Numbered from the stretch's first letter, positions 1 to 6,660 are shown. The stretch: 7,043 nucleotides of DNA from Nitrospira sp. (GCA_016873575.1 VGWY01000137.1:1-7043); one strand, 5' to 3'. The notes: generated from the letters alone by a model not told the origin. Numbers and translations: made by a program.

Positions 1-48
1 CAAGCTTTTTTTTGTTTGTAATAAATAAAAGAGATATTTGTTCTTATT

Positions 49-72
49 CTCAGTGTCTCTGTGCCTCAGTGG
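49..72 (-). repeat. CACAGAG-type interspersed repeat, copy 1
   Basis: Read on the - strand this stretch is CCACTGAGGCACAGAG followed by ACACTGAG, a tandem-like run of the CACAGAG/CACTGAG unit. A related stretch lies at 3027-3052 on the + strand (CCACAGAGATCACAGAG then GACACAGTG). From memory, such degenerate CACAGAG strings are common between genes in sediment and subsurface bacteria; they have no assigned function. This copy lies just upstream of the cbiM remnant and the ECF genes. Confidence 0.55.
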
Positions 73-127
73 TTAAAGTTCTCTTTCAATATAAATACGA
101 AAGAGGGTTAATTTTTGCTCGAGTGAG

Positions 128-133
128 AGGAGG
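128..133 (+). promoter_or_regulatory. Perfect Shine-Dalgarno for the CbiM-like start
   Basis: AGGAGG lies 8 nt before the ATG at 142, an ideal ribosome binding site. It decides the reading frame of the CbiM-like peptide and shows that its translation start is still intact although the rest of the gene is gone. It is the strongest such site in the window. Confidence 0.75.
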
Positions 134-141
134 TAGTTATT

Positions 142-245
142 ATGCATATGGCAGACGCATTACTTCCCCCAACAGGAGGGGAATGGTTGTACTCATTGGA
201 TTTGGTATAAAGGTGGCGAGGAGAAGTTTTCAACAAAAGAAATGA
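142..245 (+). pseudogene. cbiM: cbiM remnant: CbiM N-terminus with early stop
   Basis: From ATG 142 the frame reads MHMADALLPPTGG and then nine more residues to TAA at 208-210 (22 codons). MHMADAL is the amino-terminal signature of CbiM/NikM, the substrate-binding membrane subunit of Co/Ni ECF importers (usually a little over 200 aa), whose Met1-His2 amino end helps bind the metal. A different frame from about 180 reads GMVVLIGFGIKVARR plus a basic tail, and ends in TGA at 243-245, overlapping the cbiQ ATG at 242 as neighbouring genes of such operons often do. I read this as a cbiM (or cbiM plus a CbiN/PDGLE-type partner) that lost its middle and kept both ends, out of frame. Alternatively it is a point frameshift followed by a larger loss, or a retained micropeptide. 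The identity of the N-terminus is fairly sure; the history is inferred. Confidence 0.65.
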
Positions 246-1051
246 CATTCGATACAGAATATTTCAATATAGGCTACCTTGACAGTCTATCATATAAAAA
301 TACCTTTGTTCATAAGCTTGATCCAAGGGTAAAACTTCTCGTATCCTTTACGTTCATCCTGATTGTCGTTTCTTTCCAAAAATATGAGATATCAGGTCTC
401 CTGCCGTTTTTTATATACCCTGTATTTCTCCTTTCGGCAGGAGATATTCCATTCAGGGTGATTGCAAAGAAGGTGGTTTATGTGTCGCCATTTGCCATCT
501 TTATCGGGATATTTAATCCTGTACTCGATACCAATGTGCTCTTTACACTCTACGGAATACCAATTACAGGTGGCTGGGTATCATTTCTTTCAATACTCAT
601 TAAGTTTATGCTCACCGTGAGTACAGCACTTCTCCTGATTGCAATTACCTCATTCCCTGGATTATGCGAGGCACTTGAGAGGCTTAAATTACCGAAGGCA
701 TTTGTGATTCAACTCCTATTTCTCTATAGATACCTCTTTGTACTTCTCGAAGAGACACTCAGGATGGTGAGGGCAAGAGAGGCAAGGTCATTTGGCAAAA
801 AGGGAAGGGATATGAAGACATTCATAAAGCTTATATCAGTGCTCCTTGTGAGAACTGTTGAGAGGGCAGAACGGATCTATCAGGCGATGCTATCAAGAGG
901 GTTCAGAGGTGAAATCAGGGTGCTGAAAAGGCATAAACTGAGGATTTCTGACATTCTGTTTGCACTTTTTTCAATCTGTATATTTTATCTATTCAGACAA
1001 TATAATATTGTTCATGTCGTTGGAGATACCCTTGAAAGGTTGCTCAGATGA
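242..1051 (+). CDS. cbiQ: Energy-coupling factor transporter transmembrane protein CbiQ
   Basis: This 269-aa polytopic membrane protein fits the T component of a group I ECF importer for cobalt or nickel. It couples ATP hydrolysis by CbiO to metal uptake through CbiM. Hydrophobic segments lie near residues 31-48, 51-66, 76-96, 112-137 and 235-251. The cytoplasmic coupling stretch lies between the last two, with the first Arg box near 175-184 (MVRAREARSF) and the second at 215-224 (AMLSRGFRGE), the family's A-R-G-type signature. The early HKLDPRVKLL (24-33) is also typical. No other start exists: the frame upstream to the TAG at 134-136 has no ATG, GTG or TTG. The only SD-like run (GAGGAG, 218-223) is 18 nt away, so initiation may have depended on coupling to the lost upstream gene, whose tail frame ends in the overlapping ATGA. 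The stop overlaps the cbiO start. Family certain; cobalt versus nickel not decidable. Confidence 0.93.
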   Translation: MTFDTEYFNIGYLDSLSYKNTFVHKLDPRVKLLVSFTFILIVVSFQKYEISGLLPFFIYPVFLLSAGDIPFRVIAKKVVYVSPFAIFIGIFNPVLDTNVLFTLYGIPITGGWVSFLSILIKFMLTVSTALLLIAITSFPGLCEALERLKLPKAFVIQLLFLYRYLFVLLEETLRMVRAREARSFGKKGRDMKTFIKLISVLLVRTVERAERIYQAMLSRGFRGEIRVLKRHKLRISDILFALFSICIFYLFRQYNIVHVVGDTLERLLR

Positions 1052-1785
1052 GTCATCATATCGTTGAATTTAAGGATGTCTATTTTCACTATCCTGATGG
1101 TACCGAAGCCCTGAAAGGCGTTTCATTCAGGATACTCCATGGCGAATCAGTCGGTATAGCCGGTGCAAACGGCGCCGGTAAAACTACGCTCCTCATGAAT
1201 CTGAATGGCCAGCTCATTCCAACGAATGGGGTCGCATCTATAGGGGAAGTCCCGCTCAGTAAAAAGACGAGACAGGAGGTCAGGAAAAAGGTTGGGTTGG
1301 TTTTCCAGAGACCGAATGATCAGTTATTCATGCCTACTGTCTATGAGGATGTAGCATTTGGTCCTATCAATCTCGGATTAAGCGAGGAAGTGGTTGATGA
1401 AAGAGTAAAGCACGCCCTTGAAACCGTTGGATGTCTTCATCTCAGCCATCGGCCTCCTCACAGGTTGTCAGAAGGCCAGAAAACCGCTGTCGCGATTGCT
1501 ACTGTTATGGCGATGAATCCTGATATCCTGGTTATGGATGAACCTGCTTCAAACCTTGACCCGAAAGCAAGAAGACAATTAATCAATCTCCTGAAGGGAT
1601 TCAGACACACAAAGATTATAGCCTCACATGACCTTGACCTCGTACTTGATGTATGTGAGCGATGTATAATCATCCAGGATGGTAAGGTTGTAGCAGATGG
1701 TCCTGCCGAAGATATCCTTTTAAATGAGGCAATCCTTCGAGACAATAACCTCGAATTACCCCTTTCAAGACAGAAAAGAGGTTAA
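1048..1785 (+). CDS. cbiO: Energy-coupling factor transporter ATP-binding protein CbiO
   Basis: This 245-aa ABC ATPase would power the ECF importer at the inner face of the membrane. Visible motifs are Walker A GANGAGKTT (39-47, Lys45), Q-loop VFQRPNDQLF (Gln87, the form usual in CbiO/EcfA), signature LSEGQ (140-144), Walker B LVMDEP (161-166, catalytic Glu165), D-loop NLD (169-171) and switch His194 in ASHD. The signature has Glu where LSGGQ has its first Gly; this occurs in other ABC proteins and does not imply inactivity. The start overlaps the cbiQ stop (ATGA at 1048-1051), with AAAGG at 1035-1039 as ribosome binding site, so the two are translationally coupled. Length is a little short of the roughly 270-280 aa of many CbiO proteins, with the difference at the C-terminus. 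A single ATPase gene implies a homodimer. Confidence 0.94.
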   Translation: MSHHIVEFKDVYFHYPDGTEALKGVSFRILHGESVGIAGANGAGKTTLLMNLNGQLIPTNGVASIGEVPLSKKTRQEVRKKVGLVFQRPNDQLFMPTVYEDVAFGPINLGLSEEVVDERVKHALETVGCLHLSHRPPHRLSEGQKTAVAIATVMAMNPDILVMDEPASNLDPKARRQLINLLKGFRHTKIIASHDLDLVLDVCERCIIIQDGKVVADGPAEDILLNEAILRDNNLELPLSRQKRG

Positions 1786-1819
1786 AAGAATACAGAAGTT
1801 AATTGTGCTACAATGGTGA

Positions 1820-3010
1820 ATGGCCGATGTTTTGAAAATATCTCTCATATTCGCAGCGATACTATACCTCCTGAGGAAAAAACTGAATATCGGCTATGTG
1901 ATGCTGATTGCTGCATCCCTGGTGTTCTTCCTTTATCAGATGTCATTCACCTCAATATGGGAGACAGGTAAACGTGCTTTCCTGAATGATGTTACCATCA
2001 AACTCATCCTCGCACTCTCTTTTATTCGCATCTTTGAACTGATACTCAGGGAACATGCTGTCCTTGCACAGATGATGAGTGCTGTCAAGACACTCTTCAA
2101 AAATAGAAAGATAGTTATCGTATCTATGCCTCTCCTGATAGGCCTTATTCCTTCAGTTGGGGGCGCATATTTTTCCGCTCCCATGGTAGCTGAAACCACC
2201 AGTGATCTGAAAATGAGCCCTGAAGAAAAAGGGTTTATCAACTACTGGTTCAGGCATCCATGGGAATATATACTGCCATTATATCCCGGCATCCTGCTTG
2301 CATCAGCAATCTCGAAGATAGAACTTTATCATCTCATCACTGCAAATCTTATGTATGCAGGCCTTATCCTGATCACGGGATTTATCTTTGCCATGCATGG
2401 TGTTCAGGGAATGGTTACCATGGAAGAAAGGTTATCAAAAAAGGGATTATGGAGTTTCATACCCATCGTTACTGTGCTTTTGCTTGTAGTCATATTCCAC
2501 ATGGAACTGCATTATGCCTTGTTTGCTATGGTTATATTCTTGCTTTTCTTTTACAAGTACAATCTGAAATCTACCATTACTGCCTTTAAACATGGGTTTT
2601 CTCTGGAAGTGATTATCCTGATATTCGGTGTTATGCTCTTTAAAGAGGCGATGGAATATTCAGGATCAGTGAAAAACCTCAGCCAGGTTTTTATCAAGGA
2701 GGGGATTCCCACTATCCCAATTTTATTTCTCCTCCCGTTTATTTCAGGCTTGCTTACTGGACTTACTGTGGGTTTTGTAGGAAGCACATTCCCTTTGATA
2801 ATAAGCCTTGCAGGCAACATATCCATCGGCGAAATATCATTCGCATTCGCAGCCGGGTTCCTCGGTGTTCTCCTATCACCACTACATATCTGCCTTATCC
2901 TGACAAGAGAATATTTTAAGGCTGATTTGTGGGGGATCTATAAAATGATGATACCTGCAGGCATTATTGTCTTCTGCGGGGCGGTTGTGGAGTATATGAT
3001 ATTGAAATAA
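1820..3010 (+). CDS. DUF401 family integral membrane protein
   Basis: This 396-aa, strongly hydrophobic protein is recognised as DUF401 (TIGR00529-type), a family predicted to have about ten membrane segments and, as I recall, grouped with ion-transporter superfamily proteins; its substrate is unknown. Family-like conserved blocks are PSVGGAYFSAPMV (111-123), NYWFRHPWEYILPLYPG (141-157), GLLTGLTVGFVGSTFP (310-325) and GFLGVLLSPLHICLILT (347-363). The first two look like re-entrant or pore-lining segments rich in Gly/Pro, with His146 and Glu149 as polar candidates. The gene follows cbiO by 34 nt on the same strand and may be co-transcribed; a link to metal uptake is only suggested by position. 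The start is forced: TGA at 1817-1819 directly precedes ATG 1820 in frame. There is no clear Shine-Dalgarno, so expression may rely on reinitiation or be low. Confidence 0.85.
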   Translation: MADVLKISLIFAAILYLLRKKLNIGYVMLIAASLVFFLYQMSFTSIWETGKRAFLNDVTIKLILALSFIRIFELILREHAVLAQMMSAVKTLFKNRKIVIVSMPLLIGLIPSVGGAYFSAPMVAETTSDLKMSPEEKGFINYWFRHPWEYILPLYPGILLASAISKIELYHLITANLMYAGLILITGFIFAMHGVQGMVTMEERLSKKGLWSFIPIVTVLLLVVIFHMELHYALFAMVIFLLFFYKYNLKSTITAFKHGFSLEVIILIFGVMLFKEAMEYSGSVKNLSQVFIKEGIPTIPILFLLPFISGLLTGLTVGFVGSTFPLIISLAGNISIGEISFAFAAGFLGVLLSPLHICLILTREYFKADLWGIYKMMIPAGIIVFCGAVVEYMILK

Positions 3011-3026
3011 AGAAAAAATTAATCAG

Positions 3027-3052
3027 CCACAGAGATCACAGAGGACACAGTG
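3027..3052 (+). repeat. CACAGAG-type interspersed repeat, copy 2
   Basis: CCACAGAGATCACAGAG followed by GACACAGTG repeats a CACAGAG unit and resembles the - strand of 49-72. It lies between the DUF401 stop and the inverted-repeat element at 3056-3186, with only three bases separating them, so the two repeat types abut. Confidence 0.55.
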
Positions 3053-3055
3053 AAA

Positions 3056-3186
3056 ATAGACAGGGCACAGTATTTGAGCGGGTTCTTTTGCCGATAGTCC
3101 GACAGTATATGTATGAAAATCAAGAGGCAAAAGCCCTCGGAGGTCGGTACGACCGAGAATGAGCGAAAATACTGTGCCCTGTCTAT
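3056..3186. repeat. Inverted-repeat element, copy 1 (20-bp perfect arms)
   Basis: The arms 3056-3075 and 3167-3186 are perfect reverse complements over 20 bp (core GGGCACAGTATTT / AAATACTGTGCCC). Inside them is a symmetric 6-by-6 internal loop in which both strands carry GAGCG (3076-3081 and 3161-3166), giving adjacent G-A mismatches. Then GTTCT (3082-3086) pairs with AGAAT (3156-3160). Further inside, CTTTTGCC (3085-3092) can pair with GGCAAAAG (3126-3133), and GGTCG (3142-3146) with CGACC (3150-3154). No protein is encoded. A diverged second copy lies at 6837-6989. It sits between two convergent gene ends and could act as a bidirectional transcription barrier, though there is no U-tract. 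A MITE/REP-like element or a structured RNA are the main readings. Confidence 0.8.
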
Positions 3187-3209
3187 CTGGTTCTTAAGAA
3201 ATTGTAGTT

Positions 3210-4655
3210 TTATCCTTTTATCACCCCAATCGGCCTAAGCCTTGCCACCTTCTTTGAGATTCCTGCATTATGAACGACATCAACAACATTTGATACATCT
3301 TTATATGCTTCAGACATTTCCTCTGCAAGGGTCTCTCTTCCAGCAGACCTGACAATAATACCTTTGTCCTCCATCTCTCTCCAGATTGCACGGCCTTTTG
3401 CCCTTTTAATTGCCTGGTGCCTTGACATGACCCTCCCAGCACCATGGCATGTAGAACCAAATGTTTCTTGCATGGCCTTTTCAGTTCCGAGAAGGACAAA
3501 TGATACTCTCCCCATATCCCCGGGTATTAAAACTGGCTGACCAATGGGTCTGTATATTTCTGGTAGCTCTAAATGCCCCGGAGGGAATGCCCTCGTTGCA
3601 CCCTTTCGATGTACGATAAGCTTCATCTTTTTGCCGTTCACTTCGTGTTCCTCTACCTTGGCAATGTTGTGGGCAACATCATATATTAATGTTATGCCAA
3701 GCTCTCGTGGTGAGATATTGAACAGCTTCATGAATGACTCTTTTGTCCAGTGCATGATACATTGCCTGTTTGCCCATGCATAATTGGCTGCAGCCCTCAT
3801 TGCAGATAGATAATCCTGTGCTTCAGGGCTTCCATATGGTGCACAGGCAAGCTCTTTATCAGGTAAGTCTATCTTGTATTTGTTTACCGCTTTTTCCATA
3901 ATCTCAAGAAAATCAGTGCAGACCTGATGTCCGAATCCCCGTGAGCCGGTATGGATCATCACCGTAATCTGGTCTCTGAAGAGTCCGAGACTGTTTGCAG
4001 CCCTCTCATCATAAATCTCGTCAACATACTGAACTTCAAGAAAATGGTTTCCTGAGCCCAGTGTCCCCTGTTGTGCTCTTCCTCTCTCGTATGCTTTATT
4101 GCTTATCAGAGATGGGTCTGCTCCTTCGATACACCCTCCGGATTCGATCTTATCTAAATCATTCGCATCTCCATAGCCTTGCTGAACTGCCCAGCGGGCA
4201 CCATTTACCAAAAGCTTTCTCTCATCATCAGGCCCGAGCCGTATCTTGCCCTTTGAACCAACACCTGAAGGTATTTCATTGTAGAGAACGCTCACAAGAT
4301 CTTTTATCTTCGGCAGGACATCTTCTTTCATGAGGCTGCTTTTTAATAAGCGGACTCCGCAATTAATATCATATCCAACACCACCTGGAGAAACAATCCC
4401 GTCTTTTAAGTCAAAGGCAGCTACTCCGCCAATTGAAAATCCATATCCTGTATGCACATCAGGCATTGCAAGTGAGGCTCCCACAATCCCCGGAAGGGTA
4501 GCAACATTTGCCACCTGATCAATTGATTGGGTTTCGAGGTCCTTTTCAAGGAGGTCATCCACATAAATAATCCCGTTCACCCTCATCCCCTGCTTGTAAT
4601 CCTTAGGGACCTCTATCTTTGTATTATCAATTCTTCTGATCTTATCTAAGGCCAT
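3210..4655 (-). CDS. rtcB: RNA-splicing ligase RtcB (3'-phosphate/5'-OH ligase)
   Basis: This 481-aa protein is the GTP- and Mn2+-dependent RNA ligase that joins 2',3'-cyclic-phosphate or 3'-phosphate ends to 5'-OH ends, serving tRNA splicing or RNA repair in the cytoplasm. Every active-site residue I know from the archaeal enzyme is present at almost the same number: Asp96 and Cys99 (YDINCG), Asn203-His204 (GSGNHFLE), His235 (MIHTGSRG), His329 (DVAHN), the guanylylated His404 (TCHGAGR), Arg408 and Lys480 near the end. Length equals the Pyrococcus protein, with no intein or truncation. The ATG is preceded by a good ribosome binding site. Its cofactor archease lies upstream on the same strand, separated by an oppositely oriented kinase gene. 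The 3' end faces the DUF401 gene across the inverted-repeat element. Confidence 0.97.
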   Translation of the reverse strand: MALDKIRRIDNTKIEVPKDYKQGMRVNGIIYVDDLLEKDLETQSIDQVANVATLPGIVGASLAMPDVHTGYGFSIGGVAAFDLKDGIVSPGGVGYDINCGVRLLKSSLMKEDVLPKIKDLVSVLYNEIPSGVGSKGKIRLGPDDERKLLVNGARWAVQQGYGDANDLDKIESGGCIEGADPSLISNKAYERGRAQQGTLGSGNHFLEVQYVDEIYDERAANSLGLFRDQITVMIHTGSRGFGHQVCTDFLEIMEKAVNKYKIDLPDKELACAPYGSPEAQDYLSAMRAAANYAWANRQCIMHWTKESFMKLFNISPRELGITLIYDVAHNIAKVEEHEVNGKKMKLIVHRKGATRAFPPGHLELPEIYRPIGQPVLIPGDMGRVSFVLLGTEKAMQETFGSTCHGAGRVMSRHQAIKRAKGRAIWREMEDKGIIVRSAGRETLAEEMSEAYKDVSNVVDVVHNAGISKKVARLRPIGVIKG

Positions 4656-4660
4656 ACCAA

Positions 4661-4670
4661 TCCTTTCTTC
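4661..4670 (-). promoter_or_regulatory. rtcB ribosome binding site
   Basis: On the - strand this reads GAAGAAAGGA, ending 5 nt before the rtcB ATG (4655-4653). It supports that start over later in-frame Met codons. Confidence 0.65.
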
Positions 4671-4704
4671 GCATTTTTATTGTTGAGAATTTACATTTCT
4701 TTAT

Positions 4705-4710
4705 ATTATA
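4705..4710 (-). promoter_or_regulatory. Candidate -10 box for rtcB
   Basis: The divergent rtcB/kinase spacer (4656-4790) is very AT-rich. On the - strand it contains a perfect TATAAT here, about 50 nt before the rtcB start. The hexamer 17 nt further upstream (CACTTT) is a poor -35 match, so this is only a candidate. I found no convincing promoter pair for the kinase in the other direction, and no operator-like palindrome in the spacer. Confidence 0.3.
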
Positions 4711-4790
4711 TACATTACACAGGTAAAAAAGTGAGGTGTGTTTAGGACTGCATATGTTAAAATTTACAATCAATTTATACATGAATTGCT

Positions 4791-6092
4791 ATGAAAAAAG
4801 ATAAATCTAAATCAATCCCTTCTGTCTACCTTCGTAGACGTGCAGAGAAAAGCCTGAGCAAGAAAAAAGCTTACGACGAGATGGAGCGTAAGGTGAAGGA
4901 GCGTACCGCCGAACTATCAGCCTTAAATGATCAACTCAAAGAGGAAGAGGTACGTAAAAAGGCTGAGGAAGCGCTTCGGATGAGTGAAGAGAAATATCGC
5001 ATGGCGATAGATTTTACCTATGATTGGGAATACTGGCTCGGGCCTGATGGTCAGTATATCTATATCTCTCCTTCATGCGAACGGATCACCGGTTATCACC
5101 CTGACGAATTTTTAGCCGATCCTGACTTGTTGTCTAAGATTACATATCCTGACGACCGCATTATGGTTACTGAACACCTTTGCGAGGCAGGGCAGGGTAG
5201 TAGTAGCAATGTCTGCCAAATGGACTTCCGTATTATTACCCGCAATGGTGATGTGCGATGGATCAGCCATCACTGCCAACCAGTCTATCGTGAAGACGGG
5301 AGCTGGGTCGGCAGGCGTGGAAGCAACCGGGACATCACGAAACGCAAGAAAGCACAGGAGGAAGTCCAAAATCTCAATAGAGAGCTGGAACAATATATTT
5401 TGAAACTTACAGAAATGAATAGAGAATTAGATGCATTTACCCATACTATCTCTCATAATCTTAAAGCACCGCTTTTTATAATTGGAGGATTCACCAATAT
5501 GTTGCAGAAAAACTATTGGGATAAGCTTGATACAGACGGAAAGGTTATGCTTAATGCAATCCAGATGAATACACAAAAAATGAACCGACTCATTAAAGAT
5601 TTCCTTGCGTTTTCCCGCTCGGGCCGTCAACAGATAAAACCAACAAAGATCGATATGGGAAATCTTGTAAAAACTGTCTTAGATGAACTCAAGTCTTTGT
5701 TAGAATGGAGGATGATTAAATTTGACATAAAGGCTCTTCCTCGAGGGTATGGTGACAGAGCATTGATTAAACAGGTTTTTATCAATCTCCTTTCCGGCGC
5801 CATCAAATTTACAAGTACAAAAGAAAAGGCAGTGATCGAAGTAGGATCCAAAGTCGAAGATAATGAAAATATCTATTATGTGAAAGACAATGGTGTAGGA
5901 TTTAATCCTCAGGATAAAGATAAATTATTTTTTCCCTTTCAAAGGCTATCCGGTATAAAGGAATTTGAGGGCACCGGAGTTGGACTTTCTATTGTCCAAC
6001 GTATTGTAAACCGGCATGGGGGGCGAGTATGGGCAGAAGGAAAGGTTAATGAAGGCGCAACATTTTATTTCTCGCTCCCGAAAAAGGCATAA
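4791..6092 (+). CDS. Soluble PAS-domain sensor histidine kinase, degenerate N-box
   Basis: This 433-aa protein has no membrane segment or signal peptide, so it should sense a cytoplasmic cue. Order: charged coiled coil (about 16-66, with VKERTAEL), PAS fold (about 67-125), PAC-type end (about 143-185, RWISHHCQPVYREDG then DITKRKKAQEEV), linker coil, dimerisation/phosphoacceptor helix with His222 (TISHNLKAPL) and an ATPase domain. The latter has G1 DNGVGF (366-371), F-box LFFPFQRL (379-386) and G2 GTGVGLSIV (394-402). The N-box reads NLLSGAIKF (332-340): Gly336 replaces the Asn that binds Mg-ATP in this family, so kinase activity may be weak or lost. The start is forced by TGA at 4782-4784 in frame, and no Shine-Dalgarno is visible. 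No response regulator is adjacent. G+C falls from about 48-50% in the sensor half to about 35% in the transmitter half. It lies between archease and rtcB on the opposite strand. Confidence 0.92.
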   Translation: MKKDKSKSIPSVYLRRRAEKSLSKKKAYDEMERKVKERTAELSALNDQLKEEEVRKKAEEALRMSEEKYRMAIDFTYDWEYWLGPDGQYIYISPSCERITGYHPDEFLADPDLLSKITYPDDRIMVTEHLCEAGQGSSSNVCQMDFRIITRNGDVRWISHHCQPVYREDGSWVGRRGSNRDITKRKKAQEEVQNLNRELEQYILKLTEMNRELDAFTHTISHNLKAPLFIIGGFTNMLQKNYWDKLDTDGKVMLNAIQMNTQKMNRLIKDFLAFSRSGRQQIKPTKIDMGNLVKTVLDELKSLLEWRMIKFDIKALPRGYGDRALIKQVFINLLSGAIKFTSTKEKAVIEVGSKVEDNENIYYVKDNGVGFNPQDKDKLFFPFQRLSGIKEFEGTGVGLSIVQRIVNRHGGRVWAEGKVNEGATFYFSLPKKA

Positions 6093-6157
6093 GGAACCTT
6101 TTAAACTAAAACTATATCTCAGTAGACCTCTGCTTGTAGAGAAAATCGAAAAGATGT

Positions 6158-6616
6158 TCATATATCAAAAATAACATCAATCTCCCAGTGATTACCAACA
6201 TTCTCTACTCTGAGCCTGTGATATGTGGATGCCTTAATGAGAAGTTTCCCTTCATGGCGTTCAGGATCGAATTCTTCACCTGTAACAGTGGCTTTAAGCG
6301 TATAAGGAGGGGGGAGGTCGGAATCGACTCGTACCGAGGTTAGGGTGGGGGTGATTTCAGTAATATCTATTTTTTTGCCTATAAAACCATATGCGTCAAA
6401 ATGAAATATAAGCTCGTTCAACCATGCAACAAGGAGCCCTTCTATCGATTGACTTTCAACTGAAACATCTATGGTTTTTACTGTTTTAATAGCATCAAGG
6501 TTCGTAATGAGGTTGTACATTCCGATAGAGGCATTTATGAAGGCGTCCTTTATGCTTGCTCCATAGGCTCTTAAGCCAATATCACCTGATATATCAAGGA
6601 CTTTAAACTTTTCCAT
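6158..6616 (-). CDS. Archease, RtcB-activating protein
   Basis: This 152-aa protein matches archease in length and motifs. Archease binds RtcB and metal and speeds guanylylation of its active-site His, allowing multiple turnovers and wider nucleotide use. Visible blocks are DISGDIGLRAYG (8-19), LLVAWLNELI (61-70) with Asp74, GEEFDPERH (113-121), KASTYHRLRV (128-137) and the terminal VIFDI with Asp151. The first block is normally DHTADIG-like; here Ile9-Ser10 replace His-Thr, while Asp8 and Asp12 remain. The start has only a weak GGAT-type site upstream (near 6625-6628). It is followed on the same strand, after the reversed kinase gene, by rtcB, the usual partner. Kinase and archease converge, with 65 nt between stops and no strong terminator hairpin. 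Confidence 0.93.
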   Translation of the reverse strand: MEKFKVLDISGDIGLRAYGASIKDAFINASIGMYNLITNLDAIKTVKTIDVSVESQSIEGLLVAWLNELIFHFDAYGFIGKKIDITEITPTLTSVRVDSDLPPPYTLKATVTGEEFDPERHEGKLLIKASTYHRLRVENVGNHWEIDVIFDI

Positions 6617-6660
6617 AAAGCTATCCGAATTTACTGATTGTTGTCATTCCTGCCCCTTTT

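Noticed and set aside
1..141. Cobalamin or Ni/Co riboswitch ahead of the ECF genes
   Set aside because: The leader within the window is short, and I could not find the conserved boxes or multi-arm fold; a site further upstream cannot be excluded.
12..245. 77-codon open frame ahead of cbiQ
   Set aside because: It starts in the CACAGAG repeat, has no ribosome site, and runs out of frame through the CbiM-like start; only its last ~20 codons look meaningful, as the tail of the cbiM remnant.
1809..1814. TACAAT as a -10 box for the DUF401 gene
   Set aside because: It lies only 6 nt before the start codon and has no -35 partner at the right distance.
3056..3186. Inverted repeat as an ordinary rho-independent terminator
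   Set aside because: The arms are 91 bases apart, no T-tract follows on either strand, and a second copy lies away from any convergent gene pair.
4781..4804. Seven-codon ORF overlapping the kinase start as a leader peptide
   Set aside because: No Shine-Dalgarno and no attenuator-like hairpins nearby; probably chance.
6082..6102. AAAAGG/CCTTTT hairpin as terminator after the kinase
   Set aside because: Only 6 bp, mostly A-T, with a 9-nt loop and no following T-tract.
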